Shown here: in pieces, positions 47,734 through 56,810 of the stretch | Numbering within the stretch: position 1 is the first letter of the stretch | Layout: each line of letters begins with the position of its first letter | Assembly: GCA_019118345.1 (NCBI GenBank) | Contig: DWZD01000019.1 | Coordinates: forward strand, 1-64,000 | Direction of reading: 5' to 3' | Length of the DNA stretch: 64,000 nt | From: Candidatus Desulfovibrio intestinavium | GTDB taxonomy: Bacteria; Desulfobacterota; Desulfovibrionia; Desulfovibrionales; Desulfovibrionaceae | Notes under the pieces: generated by a model | The model's input: the letters and a program-made list of their open reading frames with translations, nothing else | Database searches by the model: none | What the model was told of the DNA's origin: nothing | Program-made: the position numbers and the translations under genes

Positions 47734-50700
47734 CAAGCCCTCGCTCCTTGTTCCTGTGCGGCACTTGCGCACGCCAGTTCGCGCGCAGCCGAACCTTCTC
47801 CGGCAGCCTGCGCTTCCGCAGGCGCTGTTTCTGTCATGTCCGGTTCAAATTCCATCTGATTCAACGTCACAAGCGGCCTGCCGTCCGCGTCGCACACCTG
47901 AGCGTCAAAACGCCGCAGGCGATCGGTTCGCCAGCCGCAGCGCAATTCCAGCACCGCGGCCCGCCGCGCGTCCGCCTGACCGAAACGGATAAAGCCGACG
48001 CCGGTCAACCGCCAGGCCGCGGCGTCGCCGTCAAAGAGGCTTTCCTGCGTCCACCAGGCTCCCTGTTCCACAGCGTCAACCAGGCGCAGGAAAAGGGTAT
48101 AGCCGGAAACGTCCTCCGGGGCAATGCCGCTGGCCCCATGCAGGGCAAAACGCAGCGTTCTGCCCGGCTGTCGCCCGTCCCCGCCCGGCGCGAACGCCGC
48201 CCCATCGGGCAGGCAAGCCGCCAGCAGCCGCGAGGACGGCCCCACGCGCCGACCTTCATAGAAGGCCGTCAGCTCAGCCGTGCCGCCGGGTTGCGCATCC
48301 CCTGTCCGGCCGCCGCTTTCCCAGAGGGGCGGCAGGCCGGCCGCCTCCCGGCCGAGCAGGGCCATGCCGGCCACGAGCGGCTGCCAGCGATCCGTATGGC
48401 GGCCGTTGGCGGCCAGTTCCCTGACATCCATGCGGCAGCGGCACATGCGCGTCGTCACCGCATCCTGCTGCAGCCAGTCTTGCGCACGCACATCCAACCG
48501 CACCTCCCGGGTCACGCCCGGCGGCAGGGGCAGGGGCGCGCCGCAACGCACATCGCACAAGCCATTGGGCGTCAGCCAGGGAAAATACAGGCGTGCGCCG
48601 TCCAGCAGCAGGCGCAGGGATTCGCTGAGGGGCAGCTCAGGCAGGAGCGCTCCCGGTTGCCCGCCGCATTGGGCAAGCCAGGGCCGGGCATAGCGGGAAA
48701 ACTCGCCGCAGAGCGGAAAATCCCGCCCCGAGATCGGTCGCGACAGGCTTGCCGGGGCATAGAGGCCCGGAAAGTTCTCCGGGCGTTCCCGCCAGGGCTG
48801 CGCCTGTAGGCGGGCGTCCTGCGCCGGCAGGGGCAGGAGGGAGCGCAAGGCCCCGGCCCGCGCCCAAAGCAGGCGTTCCTCGCGGCACAGGCAGATCTCG
48901 CGGGCGAGCATGTCGCCCCATTCGCGGGCCAGCGGCGACAGGCCGTCTTGCAGAATGCCCAGTTGCCGCCAGCCGGTCGCGGCCCCCGCTGCGCCGTCTT
49001 CCCGCCCTGTTCCGCCGCGCACGAAGGCTTCCGCCGCTTCCGGGCGAATGTCGCGCACCAGCCAGCGCCAGCCGGGTTGCGGCAGGCAGGGGCGGCAAAG
49101 CTCGGCCTCAACGATGGCGGTTTCCGCCCCTCCGTCACGTTCGCCCACCTCCAGCAGGCAGCCGGACAGCGGCAGCCCTTCGGCCTCAGCCAGAATCAGG
49201 GCCGCCCGGAAAAATCCGGCGAGCGCCGCTTCGGCATCGCTCTCCGGCGACATGTCCGCAGCCGCGCCGAGCGCGCCGGACGCCGCGTCCTGCGGGCAGC
49301 GCACCACGCAGCCAAGGCGCTCCAGTCGTGCACAGGCCGCACGGCAGGCAGCCGGCACGATGAGTCCCTGCCCCAGGGCGGCCACGCCCTCCAGCAGCCG
49401 GGCCAGACGCAGCCCGTCCCGACTCCAGGCCACCACTACGCCGCCCGCCCGCAGGCCAGGCCCATGCCCCTCGGGATCCCAGGGAGCCGGCGCGGGCGTG
49501 CCGCCGGCAGTGGCCGCATAGCGTACAAAGGGGGGCCGGTCAAGGGCATCGCCGCCTCGTCCGCCGGACGCCGTTTCCGCTTCGCCGGCCGACGCGTCCT
49601 TCGCCGGCGTCGGGGCGGACAGGCCCAGAGCGGCCAGCAGATCGCCCACCGTATACACGCCCATGAGATCCTCATATGCCACGCCGCGCCCCAGCACGCC
49701 TTCCAATTGCTGCACCAGCAGGGGGAAGCGGCTGGAGCGCAGGGCAAGGTCATGGCGCAGATCCCATTGCGGCGTCACGCTGTCGGGGGAAAGTCCGGCC
49801 GCCTCCTCCAGCAGCCGCATGACCCGGCGCGCCAGCGGGCCGAGCGGGGCATTGCCCTCGCCGGGGGCCGTCACCGGCGCGGACGCGACAGCCGGCGCCG
49901 GGGAAGCGTCCGCCCGTGCGGCGTGCGCTGCCAGCGTGGCGGCATCCAGATGCCCCAGGGCATAGAGGGCGGCGCAGGTGCGGCGCAGGCCATCGGCCTC
50001 GCGCCCCTTGCGGGCGGCGGAAAGGCAGAGGGCCTGCGGCTCAATGTCCGCCACCAGGCCGCACAGGGTATCCTGCGGACCCAGTTCCACGAAATGCCGG
50101 ATGCCGTCCCGATTCCACATGTGCCGCACGCATTCCACCCAGCGCACGGCATTTTCATCCAGGTCAGCGATATAATCGCAGATTTCCCGCTGCGCGGCGG
50201 GATAGAAGCCCGTGGTCACGCAGCTCAGCAGGGGCAGGCGCGGGGCCTGCATGGGCAGGGCGTTGAGCCGCCGCAGGGACATGTCGCGCAGCACCCGCAT
50301 GCCCGGATGATGAAAGGCCAGACTCACATTGAGCATGATGGCGGGCAGGCGCTGCTTGCGAAAGTGCTTGCGGGCCTCCATGAGCATGTCGCGCGGGCCG
50401 CTCACGATATATTGTCGCGGCGTATTGTAGTTGGAGACATAGAGCGCGGGCCAGAGCCGCCGGGCCTCCTCGATGAGACCGGCCTCGGCGTGCACGGCCA
50501 TCATGCCCGTCTCCCGCGTGGCGCGGGCCTCCAGCTCGGCCATGTGCCGCGCCCGGGTATCGAGAATGTACCACGCCGTTTCCGGATCGTAGACTCCGGC
50601 CAGACAGAGGGCGATGAGTTCGCCGAGGCTGTGGCCGCAGACAAGGGCCGGGCGCAGGCCAAGCGCCCGCAAATGGCTCCACTGGGCGTATTCCAGCAGA

Positions 50701-51521
50701 AAGAGATAGGGCTGCTGCCAGCGGGTCAGACCGATCCGCTCCTCGTCCTTCTCGTCCAGCAGGGCCAGCACATCCCAGTCGGCGCAGGCCGCCAGCCGAT
50801 CCATGGCCGCGCGGGCGGCGGGAAACTGATCGTAGAGTTCGCGGCCCATGCCCGGCCAGACGCTGCCCTGTCCGCAGCACATGGCGGCCAGGGGCGCGGC
50901 CTCGCCCCGCCCCAGCCAGACCCCGCGCTGCGCCAGTTCGCGCGCGGCCGCCTCGCGCACGGCCTCCTGCGGGGAAAAGGGGGCCTTGCCCACGGCCAGC
51001 AGGGCCTGCCGCCAGTCGGCGCAGGCCGCACCCAGACGCCAGTCCTGCCCGTCCTCGTCCAGTTCGGCACACATCAGGCCGTCAGCCGTCAGCGGCTGCA
51101 CGGCGGCCAGCTTGCGGGCACGCCGCTCATCAGGGCCAGGCCCCACGAGCCAGAGTTCCTGCCCGGACGCTCCCGCCAGCAGCACAACGGCGCAGGCGGC
51201 GGCGCCGTTGTCCATCCTTCGGGCCAGCTCGCACAGGGCCTCGCCCGTCCGGCGACCGGCGTCAAGGGGATGCTCCTGCGGAGCGGGCAGGCCCGCCGCC
51301 TCGCAGGCTGCCGTCAGGGCGGCCAGCAGCCGTGCGCCCGTCCCGGGTTCCCGGGCAGCGGCATCACACCACCAGATCTCCCCCCGCGCGGGGTGTTGGC
51401 GCAGCGCGCCCGCCTCGGCGATCAGATCCGTCAGCACCAACGGCCATTCCGCCGCGTCGCGCGGCAAGACATAGGCCGCCGTGCAGGCCAGCGGCACCGG
51501 CAAAATACGATATTCGTTCAT
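47733..51521 (-). CDS. KS-less polyketide synthase-like protein (acyltransferase, ACP-like, degenerate Rossmann-like region, DH/hotdog-like domain)
   Basis: AT: CCGQGSVWPGMGRELYDQFPAARAAMD, CGHSLGELIALCLAGVYD; ACP-like: LRHDLALRSSRFPLLVQQLEGVLG..YTVGDLLAALG; C-terminal DH-like region; no ketosynthase motif seen. Confidence 0.75.
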   Translation of the reverse strand: MNEYRILPVPLACTAAYVLPRDAAEWPLVLTDLIAEAGALRQHPARGEIWWCDAAAREPGTGARLLAALTAACEAAGLPAPQEHPLDAGRRTGEALCELARRMDNGAAACAVVLLAGASGQELWLVGPGPDERRARKLAAVQPLTADGLMCAELDEDGQDWRLGAACADWRQALLAVGKAPFSPQEAVREAAARELAQRGVWLGRGEAAPLAAMCCGQGSVWPGMGRELYDQFPAARAAMDRLAACADWDVLALLDEKDEERIGLTRWQQPYLFLLEYAQWSHLRALGLRPALVCGHSLGELIALCLAGVYDPETAWYILDTRARHMAELEARATRETGMMAVHAEAGLIEEARRLWPALYVSNYNTPRQYIVSGPRDMLMEARKHFRKQRLPAIMLNVSLAFHHPGMRVLRDMSLRRLNALPMQAPRLPLLSCVTTGFYPAAQREICDYIADLDENAVRWVECVRHMWNRDGIRHFVELGPQDTLCGLVADIEPQALCLSAARKGREADGLRRTCAALYALGHLDAATLAAHAARADASPAPAVASAPVTAPGEGNAPLGPLARRVMRLLEEAAGLSPDSVTPQWDLRHDLALRSSRFPLLVQQLEGVLGRGVAYEDLMGVYTVGDLLAALGLSAPTPAKDASAGEAETASGGRGGDALDRPPFVRYAATAGGTPAPAPWDPEGHGPGLRAGGVVVAWSRDGLRLARLLEGVAALGQGLIVPAACRAACARLERLGCVVRCPQDAASGALGAAADMSPESDAEAALAGFFRAALILAEAEGLPLSGCLLEVGERDGGAETAIVEAELCRPCLPQPGWRWLVRDIRPEAAEAFVRGGTGREDGAAGAATGWRQLGILQDGLSPLAREWGDMLAREICLCREERLLWARAGALRSLLPLPAQDARLQAQPWRERPENFPGLYAPASLSRPISGRDFPLCGEFSRYARPWLAQCGGQPGALLPELPLSESLRLLLDGARLYFPWLTPNGLCDVRCGAPLPLPPGVTREVRLDVRAQDWLQQDAVTTRMCRCRMDVRELAANGRHTDRWQPLVAGMALLGREAAGLPPLWESGGRTGDAQPGGTAELTAFYEGRRVGPSSRLLAACLPDGAAFAPGGDGRQPGRTLRFALHGASGIAPEDVSGYTLFLRLVDAVEQGAWWTQESLFDGDAAAWRLTGVGFIRFGQADARRAAVLELRCGWRTDRLRRFDAQVCDADGRPLVTLNQMEFEPDMTETAPAEAQAAGEGSAARELACASAAQEQGARA

Positions 51522-51736
51522 GGCACTTTCTAAAAAAGGATAATTACCTCATAGTATAGCCCGGCACATTGCGCCTTGTCCAGCGCCTTGCCGGAAAAAC
51601 TCCCGGCACATGGCCCGTCCGGCAATGCACTTGCCATATGCCGTCACATACGGTACGCTGAAGCGATACAAATTTGCAGCACGGGGCGGAGAGCTTGTAT
51701 CTTCCCGCTCACATACATCTTCGAGGATATGACAGC

Positions 51737-53035
51737 ATGAAAGACCCGCAAACCCCCCAGGCCGCCGCACATGAAAGCGCAGCATCCGGCTTCAACCGCA
51801 TGCGCTCCAAACTTTCATTTGCCCGTCTTGTGGAAATGGGCGCCAAGATGGGGTTGGAAAATCCCCTCTTTCTCTGCCATGACCGTGCCGCCAAGGCCAC
51901 GGCCCAGATAGGCGGCAAGGAGTACCTCAACTTTTCCACCTACGACTACCTCGATCTCAACACGCACCCCGAAATCACCGAGGCAGTCACCGAGGCCGCG
52001 CGTCTTTTCGGCTCCTCAGCCGGCGCGAGCCGCCTCGTGGGGGGAGAACGCCCGCCGCACCGTCAGCTCGAGCAGGCCATTGCCCGCCTCTACGGCGTGG
52101 AGGACTGCATCGCCTATGTGAGCGGCCATGCCACCAACGTCTCGACCCTGGGCTTCATGTTCGGCCCGCGCGACGCCATTTTTTATGACGGGCTGGCGCA
52201 CAACTCCCTCATGCAGGGCGCGCGCCTTTCCGGCGCGGAGCGCTATTCCTACACGCACAACGATTGCGACGCGCTGGAGGCGCTGCTCAAGGCCCATCGC
52301 GACAAGCACAAGCGGGCGGTCATCGTTACCGAGGGCCTGTTCAGCATGGACGGGAACATCCCGGATTTGCCGCGGCTCATCCGTTTGAAAAAACAGTACG
52401 ACTGCATGCTGCTCGTGGACGAGGCCCATTCCTTCGGGGTGCTCGGAGCCACGGGGCGCGGCGCGCATGAATACTTCGGCATTGACGCCCATGAAGTGGA
52501 CATGTGGATGAGCACGCTCAGCAAGAGCATGTGCGGCTGCGGCGGCTTCATTGCCGGCAGCGGCGAACTGGTGGAGTTCCTGCGCTACGGTTCGCCGGGC
52601 TTCGTCTTCAGCGTGGGCATGCCGCCCATTGTGGCCGCCGCCTGCCACAAGGCCCTGGAACTCATGCTGCGCGAGCCGCAGCGCGTGCACAAGCTCCAGC
52701 GCATCAGCCAGTTCTTCCTGGAATATGCCAAGGACAAGGGACTGGATACCGGCGCGGCCCAGGGCTACGCCATTGTGCCGATCATGGTCGGCGACTCCAT
52801 GGCCGCGGGATTCCTGGCCAACCTGCTGTTCAAGCGCGGCCTCTATGTCATGCCCATCACCTTCCCGGCCGTGAAGGAAGGCGAGGCGCGTCTGCGTTTC
52901 TTCCTTTCCGCCGCCCATTCCGAGGATCAGATCCGTCAGGCGCTGGATGCCGTGCAGGAAGATCTGCCCCGGGCACGGGAAATCGTGGAAACCTACAAAC
53001 GGGAACACGCCGACGATCCCGTGGATGAACAATAG
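51737..53035 (+). CDS. Alpha-oxoamine synthase family PLP enzyme (AONS/SPT-like)
   Basis: NFSTYDYLDLNTHPE; GSSAGASRLVGGERPPHRQLEQAIARLYG; LLVDEAHSFGVLGATGRG; STLSKSMCGCGGFIAG. Confidence 0.88.
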   Translation: MKDPQTPQAAAHESAASGFNRMRSKLSFARLVEMGAKMGLENPLFLCHDRAAKATAQIGGKEYLNFSTYDYLDLNTHPEITEAVTEAARLFGSSAGASRLVGGERPPHRQLEQAIARLYGVEDCIAYVSGHATNVSTLGFMFGPRDAIFYDGLAHNSLMQGARLSGAERYSYTHNDCDALEALLKAHRDKHKRAVIVTEGLFSMDGNIPDLPRLIRLKKQYDCMLLVDEAHSFGVLGATGRGAHEYFGIDAHEVDMWMSTLSKSMCGCGGFIAGSGELVEFLRYGSPGFVFSVGMPPIVAAACHKALELMLREPQRVHKLQRISQFFLEYAKDKGLDTGAAQGYAIVPIMVGDSMAAGFLANLLFKRGLYVMPITFPAVKEGEARLRFFLSAAHSEDQIRQALDAVQEDLPRAREIVETYKREHADDPVDEQ

Positions 53036-53108
53036 ATGAATCATTCCGGGGCCGGGGCCGCAACGCCCCGGCCCTTCCTTCCCCCTGTCCGCGTCTTCAG
53101 GAGTTGCC

Positions 53109-54497
53109 ATGACCACGGCCAGCGATACGCCCCGGCAGTCCGTCTCTCCCGCCCCGCCCCTGCCCGGCCCGATGCCGCGCACGGCCTATGTGCTGCTCTG
53201 GTTTCCGCTCTCCTCAGAGACCTTCATCTTCCGCGAGATTCAGCGCCTGCATGCCCTGGGCATGCCCCTGCAGATCTACACCATGTACGGCAAACGCCTG
53301 CAGGGCGGCAGCCAGGAAATGCACCATACCGCCCTGCCCATCAAACGATTGGGCATTCCGGCCTCCTTCCGCATGCTCGCCGCGTTTTTGCGCGCTCTGG
53401 GGCGTGCCCCCGGCCCGGTCTGGCGGCTCATGCGCGAGGGGCTGTTCCGCCGCATGCGCAATCTGGAAGCCACGGGCGAAAATGCGTGGTGCTTTTTTGC
53501 CGGCTTCCTGCTGGCCGAGCTGGCCCGGCGCGATGGCGTGGAATTGCTGCACGCTGCCTGGGCCAACGGCTGCGCCACGGCGGTCTGGGTGGCCTCGCGC
53601 CTGTCCGGCATCCCCTTTGCCTTTACCGGACGCGCCGGCGACATCTATCCTCAGGACGGCATTCTGCGCGAAAAGGCCCGGGATGCCCTCTTCATCCGCA
53701 CCAACAATCAGGCCAATGTGGCCTGGCTGCAATCCTTCTGTCCGGAGGACGAGCCGGACAAGGTGCATGCCGTCTACAACGGATTGACCCTTGTCCGGCG
53801 CACGGAATGCGCCATGACCTTTGCGCCGCCGTTCCGGCTGCTGGCCGTGGGGCGCTTCTGCCGCACCAAGGGCTTCCCCGAACTGCTGACCATGATGGCC
53901 CGCCTGCGGCGCGAGGGCATGCCCGTGCATCTGACGCTCGTCGGCGACGGCGGCTGGCGGCGCAAGCTGCGGGCCTTGCGCAAGCGCCTTCATCTCGAAG
54001 GGGTGGTGAGCATGCCCGGCTTTGTGCCCAATGATCGCATACGCGACTACATGCACGACCACGATATCCTTGTCGTGCCCAGCGTGGTGCACACCAACGG
54101 CGACCGTGACGGCATTCCCAATGTGATCATGGAGGCCCTTTCCTGCCGCATGCCCGTGGTGACCACCGACGTCTGCGGCATTCGCGAGGTCATTGAGGAC
54201 GGCGTCACCGGCCTGCTCGTGCCGCAGCGCGATCCCGCCGCCCTGGCCCTGGCGGTGCGGCGCATGCTCGGCGACCGGGAGGCCGCCTTGCGCATGGCCG
54301 AAGCCGGACGCGAACGGGTGCTGCGCATGTTCGACAGCGAAGCGAATACCCGGCAGCTAGCTGAACTTTATTGCGGCCAAATGGCGGACTGGCGGGCCTC
54401 ACGTCCGGATATCTGGCTTTTTACCCGTGGCCTGCCGCCACAAGACGACGAGGATCGGCATGAGCCGCCCCATACTGTGGCTGGCCGCCAGTCTTGA
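53109..54497 (+). CDS. Glycosyltransferase family 4
   Basis: LLAVGRFCRTKGFPELL; PSVVHTNGDRDGIPNVIMEALSCRMPVVTTDVCGIREVI. Confidence 0.87.
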   Translation: MTTASDTPRQSVSPAPPLPGPMPRTAYVLLWFPLSSETFIFREIQRLHALGMPLQIYTMYGKRLQGGSQEMHHTALPIKRLGIPASFRMLAAFLRALGRAPGPVWRLMREGLFRRMRNLEATGENAWCFFAGFLLAELARRDGVELLHAAWANGCATAVWVASRLSGIPFAFTGRAGDIYPQDGILREKARDALFIRTNNQANVAWLQSFCPEDEPDKVHAVYNGLTLVRRTECAMTFAPPFRLLAVGRFCRTKGFPELLTMMARLRREGMPVHLTLVGDGGWRRKLRALRKRLHLEGVVSMPGFVPNDRIRDYMHDHDILVVPSVVHTNGDRDGIPNVIMEALSCRMPVVTTDVCGIREVIEDGVTGLLVPQRDPAALALAVRRMLGDREAALRMAEAGRERVLRMFDSEANTRQLAELYCGQMADWRASRPDIWLFTRGLPPQDDEDRHEPPHTVAGRQS

Positions 54498-55506
54498 TGT
54501 GGAAGAGGAGGGCCTTTTCGGCGGGCGCTACGATTGCCGTACCCCCACGGTACGCAATACTTCCCACCTCTACCGGCTTGCGCCCCTGCTGGAACGCGGC
54601 CTCCGGCCCACGCTTTTCTGCGCGTACAGCGTACTGACCGACGCCGCCTCCCGCCGCGAGCTTGCCAGCCTGCGCGACCGGCATGGTGCGGAAATTGCCG
54701 CCCACCTGCACCACTGGAACACGCCGCCGCTGGACAACGGCCCGGCCACGCGGCATGCGGTTCCGGCCGCGGCACTGGATGCCCAGACCTTCCGGGCCAA
54801 GATGCAGCGCCTGCTGGCCGCCGGCAAGGACTTTCAGGGTGAGGCGCTGCGCTCCTTCCGTATGGGACGCTGGGATCTGCATCGCCACCACTGGCCCGTG
54901 CTGGCGGAACTGGGCCTGAATTGCGACGCCTCGGTGCGCCCCCTGCACGGAGCGCGTTGCGATGCGCGCGGGCAGCGGACGCGCCCCGACCATTTTGCCG
55001 CGCCGCGCACCCCCTATGCCGTCCGCACGGACTGCGGCGACATTCTGGAGGTTCCCCTTTCGGTGGTGCCGCTGACCGCCGCACTGCCCGCCGCGATCCG
55101 GCGTCTGCCTGCCGGCCTGCGCCGGCGCGCCGAGGGCGGCTTTCCGCACTGGGGGGCGCTGAGCCTGCTGCCCGTGGAGCATCCCCTGCCGGTCATGCGG
55201 TACATGACCCGTCGCTTTGTGGCCGCCGGCGGACGTGTGCTCAGCCTGACCTGGCATTCCTCGGAAATCATGCCCGGCGGCGCGCCGCACATGCCCGACG
55301 AGGCCCATGTGGCCCGTTTTATAACAAAAATTTCACGTTATCTTGACTGGTTGCCAACGATTGGCGAGCTACGTTACCTTACCATGCAGGACATCCGAAG
55401 AGAAATGCGACAGGTTCCGGTTCCCGTCTGCCCCCCCGATGCTGACTGGAGCGTCGCCCCCCATGCGGGACGCCCTGTTTCTTCCGGCTTACAGGAGGAT
55501 TCATGA
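54460..55506 (+). CDS. Polysaccharide deacetylase-like (WalW-type) protein
   Basis: LWLAASLDVEEEGLFGG; IAAHLHHWNTPP; SLTWHSSEIMPGGAPHMP; between two GT genes. Confidence 0.65.
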   Translation: MSRPILWLAASLDVEEEGLFGGRYDCRTPTVRNTSHLYRLAPLLERGLRPTLFCAYSVLTDAASRRELASLRDRHGAEIAAHLHHWNTPPLDNGPATRHAVPAAALDAQTFRAKMQRLLAAGKDFQGEALRSFRMGRWDLHRHHWPVLAELGLNCDASVRPLHGARCDARGQRTRPDHFAAPRTPYAVRTDCGDILEVPLSVVPLTAALPAAIRRLPAGLRRRAEGGFPHWGALSLLPVEHPLPVMRYMTRRFVAAGGRVLSLTWHSSEIMPGGAPHMPDEAHVARFITKISRYLDWLPTIGELRYLTMQDIRREMRQVPVPVCPPDADWSVAPHAGRPVSSGLQEDS

Positions 55507-56810
55507 TACCGAACCCATCCGCTGATACCAGCGCCCCCCTGCCCCCCGGGCTGCCGCATCTGGCCATTGTCCTGCTCTGGTATCCGCTGTTCACCCAACC
55601 GTTCATCTTTCGCGAGGTGGAGGCGTTGCGCCGTCGCCTGCCGCTCAAGGTCTATACCCTCTATGGGCGCAACACGCGCTGCTGCTCCGGGGAAATGCTG
55701 GCTGCGGGCAGCGACGTGCACCGCCTGGGCGTGCCTGCCCTGCCGCGGCTGCTGGGCGCATTTTTTGTCCAGCTGCTGACGCATCCGCTGCGTCTGGCCC
55801 GTCTGCTCCGTTCCTGCCTGTTTCATCGCTGGGCCACATGGGAGACGCTGGGCGAAAACTGCTGGGCCTTTCTGGCCGGACTGCATCTGGCGCGCCTCAT
55901 GCGCGAGGACGGCATGGACATGATCTATGCGCCCTGGCCGCGCGGCACGGCGACCGCCGCCCGGGTGGCCGCCTGCCTTGCGCATATCCCCTTTGCCACG
56001 TCCGTGCGCGGCGACAACCTGGAACCGGCGGATCCGGATCTGGCCGACAAGCTGCGCGATGCCCTCTTTGTGCGCGTCAACAACGCCGCGGACAAGGAGC
56101 GCACGGAAACGTTCGCCGCCGGCGAGGCGCGGGACAAAACCTGCCTTGTCTACAACAGCCTGACCCTGCCGGCGGATGCCGCCTGCCCCATTCGCCTGCA
56201 GGCCCCGTTCCGCCTGCTGGCGCTGGGCCGTTTTGACGTCACCAAGGGCTTTGACATCCTCCTGCGCGCCTGCGCCGTTCTCAAGGAACGCAACCTGCCC
56301 TTCACCCTGACCCTGGCGGGCAGCGGCGGGCATCTGCTCGGTCTGGGCAATGAGGAAAAGCACCTCCTTGCCCTGCGCACGGAGCTGGGGCTGGAACAGT
56401 GCGTGCAGCTGCCCGGCCTGGTCAATCACAATGAACTGCCCGCCCTGCTCATGGCCCATGACATCTTTGTGGCGCCCTGCGTGGTGCATGCCTCGGGACG
56501 GCGCGACGGCATTCCCAATACGGTCATCGAGGCCCTGTCCTACGGCATGCCGGTGGTCAGCACCAATATCAACGCCCTGCCCGAAGTCGTCCGCCATGAG
56601 GAAACCGGGCTGGCCGTGCCGCCGTCCGACCCCGCGGCCCTGGCCGACGCCATCCAGCGCCTTGTGGAACACCCCGAAGAGGCCCGGCGCCTTGGCGAGC
56701 AGGGACGGCAGCTGGCCCGGCGCATGTTTGATCCCGACACCAACAGCCGTATGCTGGCGGAGCTTTTTGCCGACCGCCATGCCCGGTGGAAGCGGACATG
56801 TGCGGCATAG
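55503..56810 (+). CDS. Glycosyltransferase family 4
   Basis: LLALGRFDVTKGFDILLRA; APCVVHASGRRDGIPNTVIEALSYGMPVVSTNINALPEVV. Confidence 0.87.
   Translation: MIPNPSADTSAPLPPGLPHLAIVLLWYPLFTQPFIFREVEALRRRLPLKVYTLYGRNTRCCSGEMLAAGSDVHRLGVPALPRLLGAFFVQLLTHPLRLARLLRSCLFHRWATWETLGENCWAFLAGLHLARLMREDGMDMIYAPWPRGTATAARVAACLAHIPFATSVRGDNLEPADPDLADKLRDALFVRVNNAADKERTETFAAGEARDKTCLVYNSLTLPADAACPIRLQAPFRLLALGRFDVTKGFDILLRACAVLKERNLPFTLTLAGSGGHLLGLGNEEKHLLALRTELGLEQCVQLPGLVNHNELPALLMAHDIFVAPCVVHASGRRDGIPNTVIEALSYGMPVVSTNINALPEVVRHEETGLAVPPSDPAALADAIQRLVEHPEEARRLGEQGRQLARRMFDPDTNSRMLAELFADRHARWKRTCAA

Noticed and set aside
48948-51533. 861-aa plus-strand ORF opposite the PKS-like gene
   Set aside because: Shadow ORF; the minus strand has clear AT and ACP motifs.
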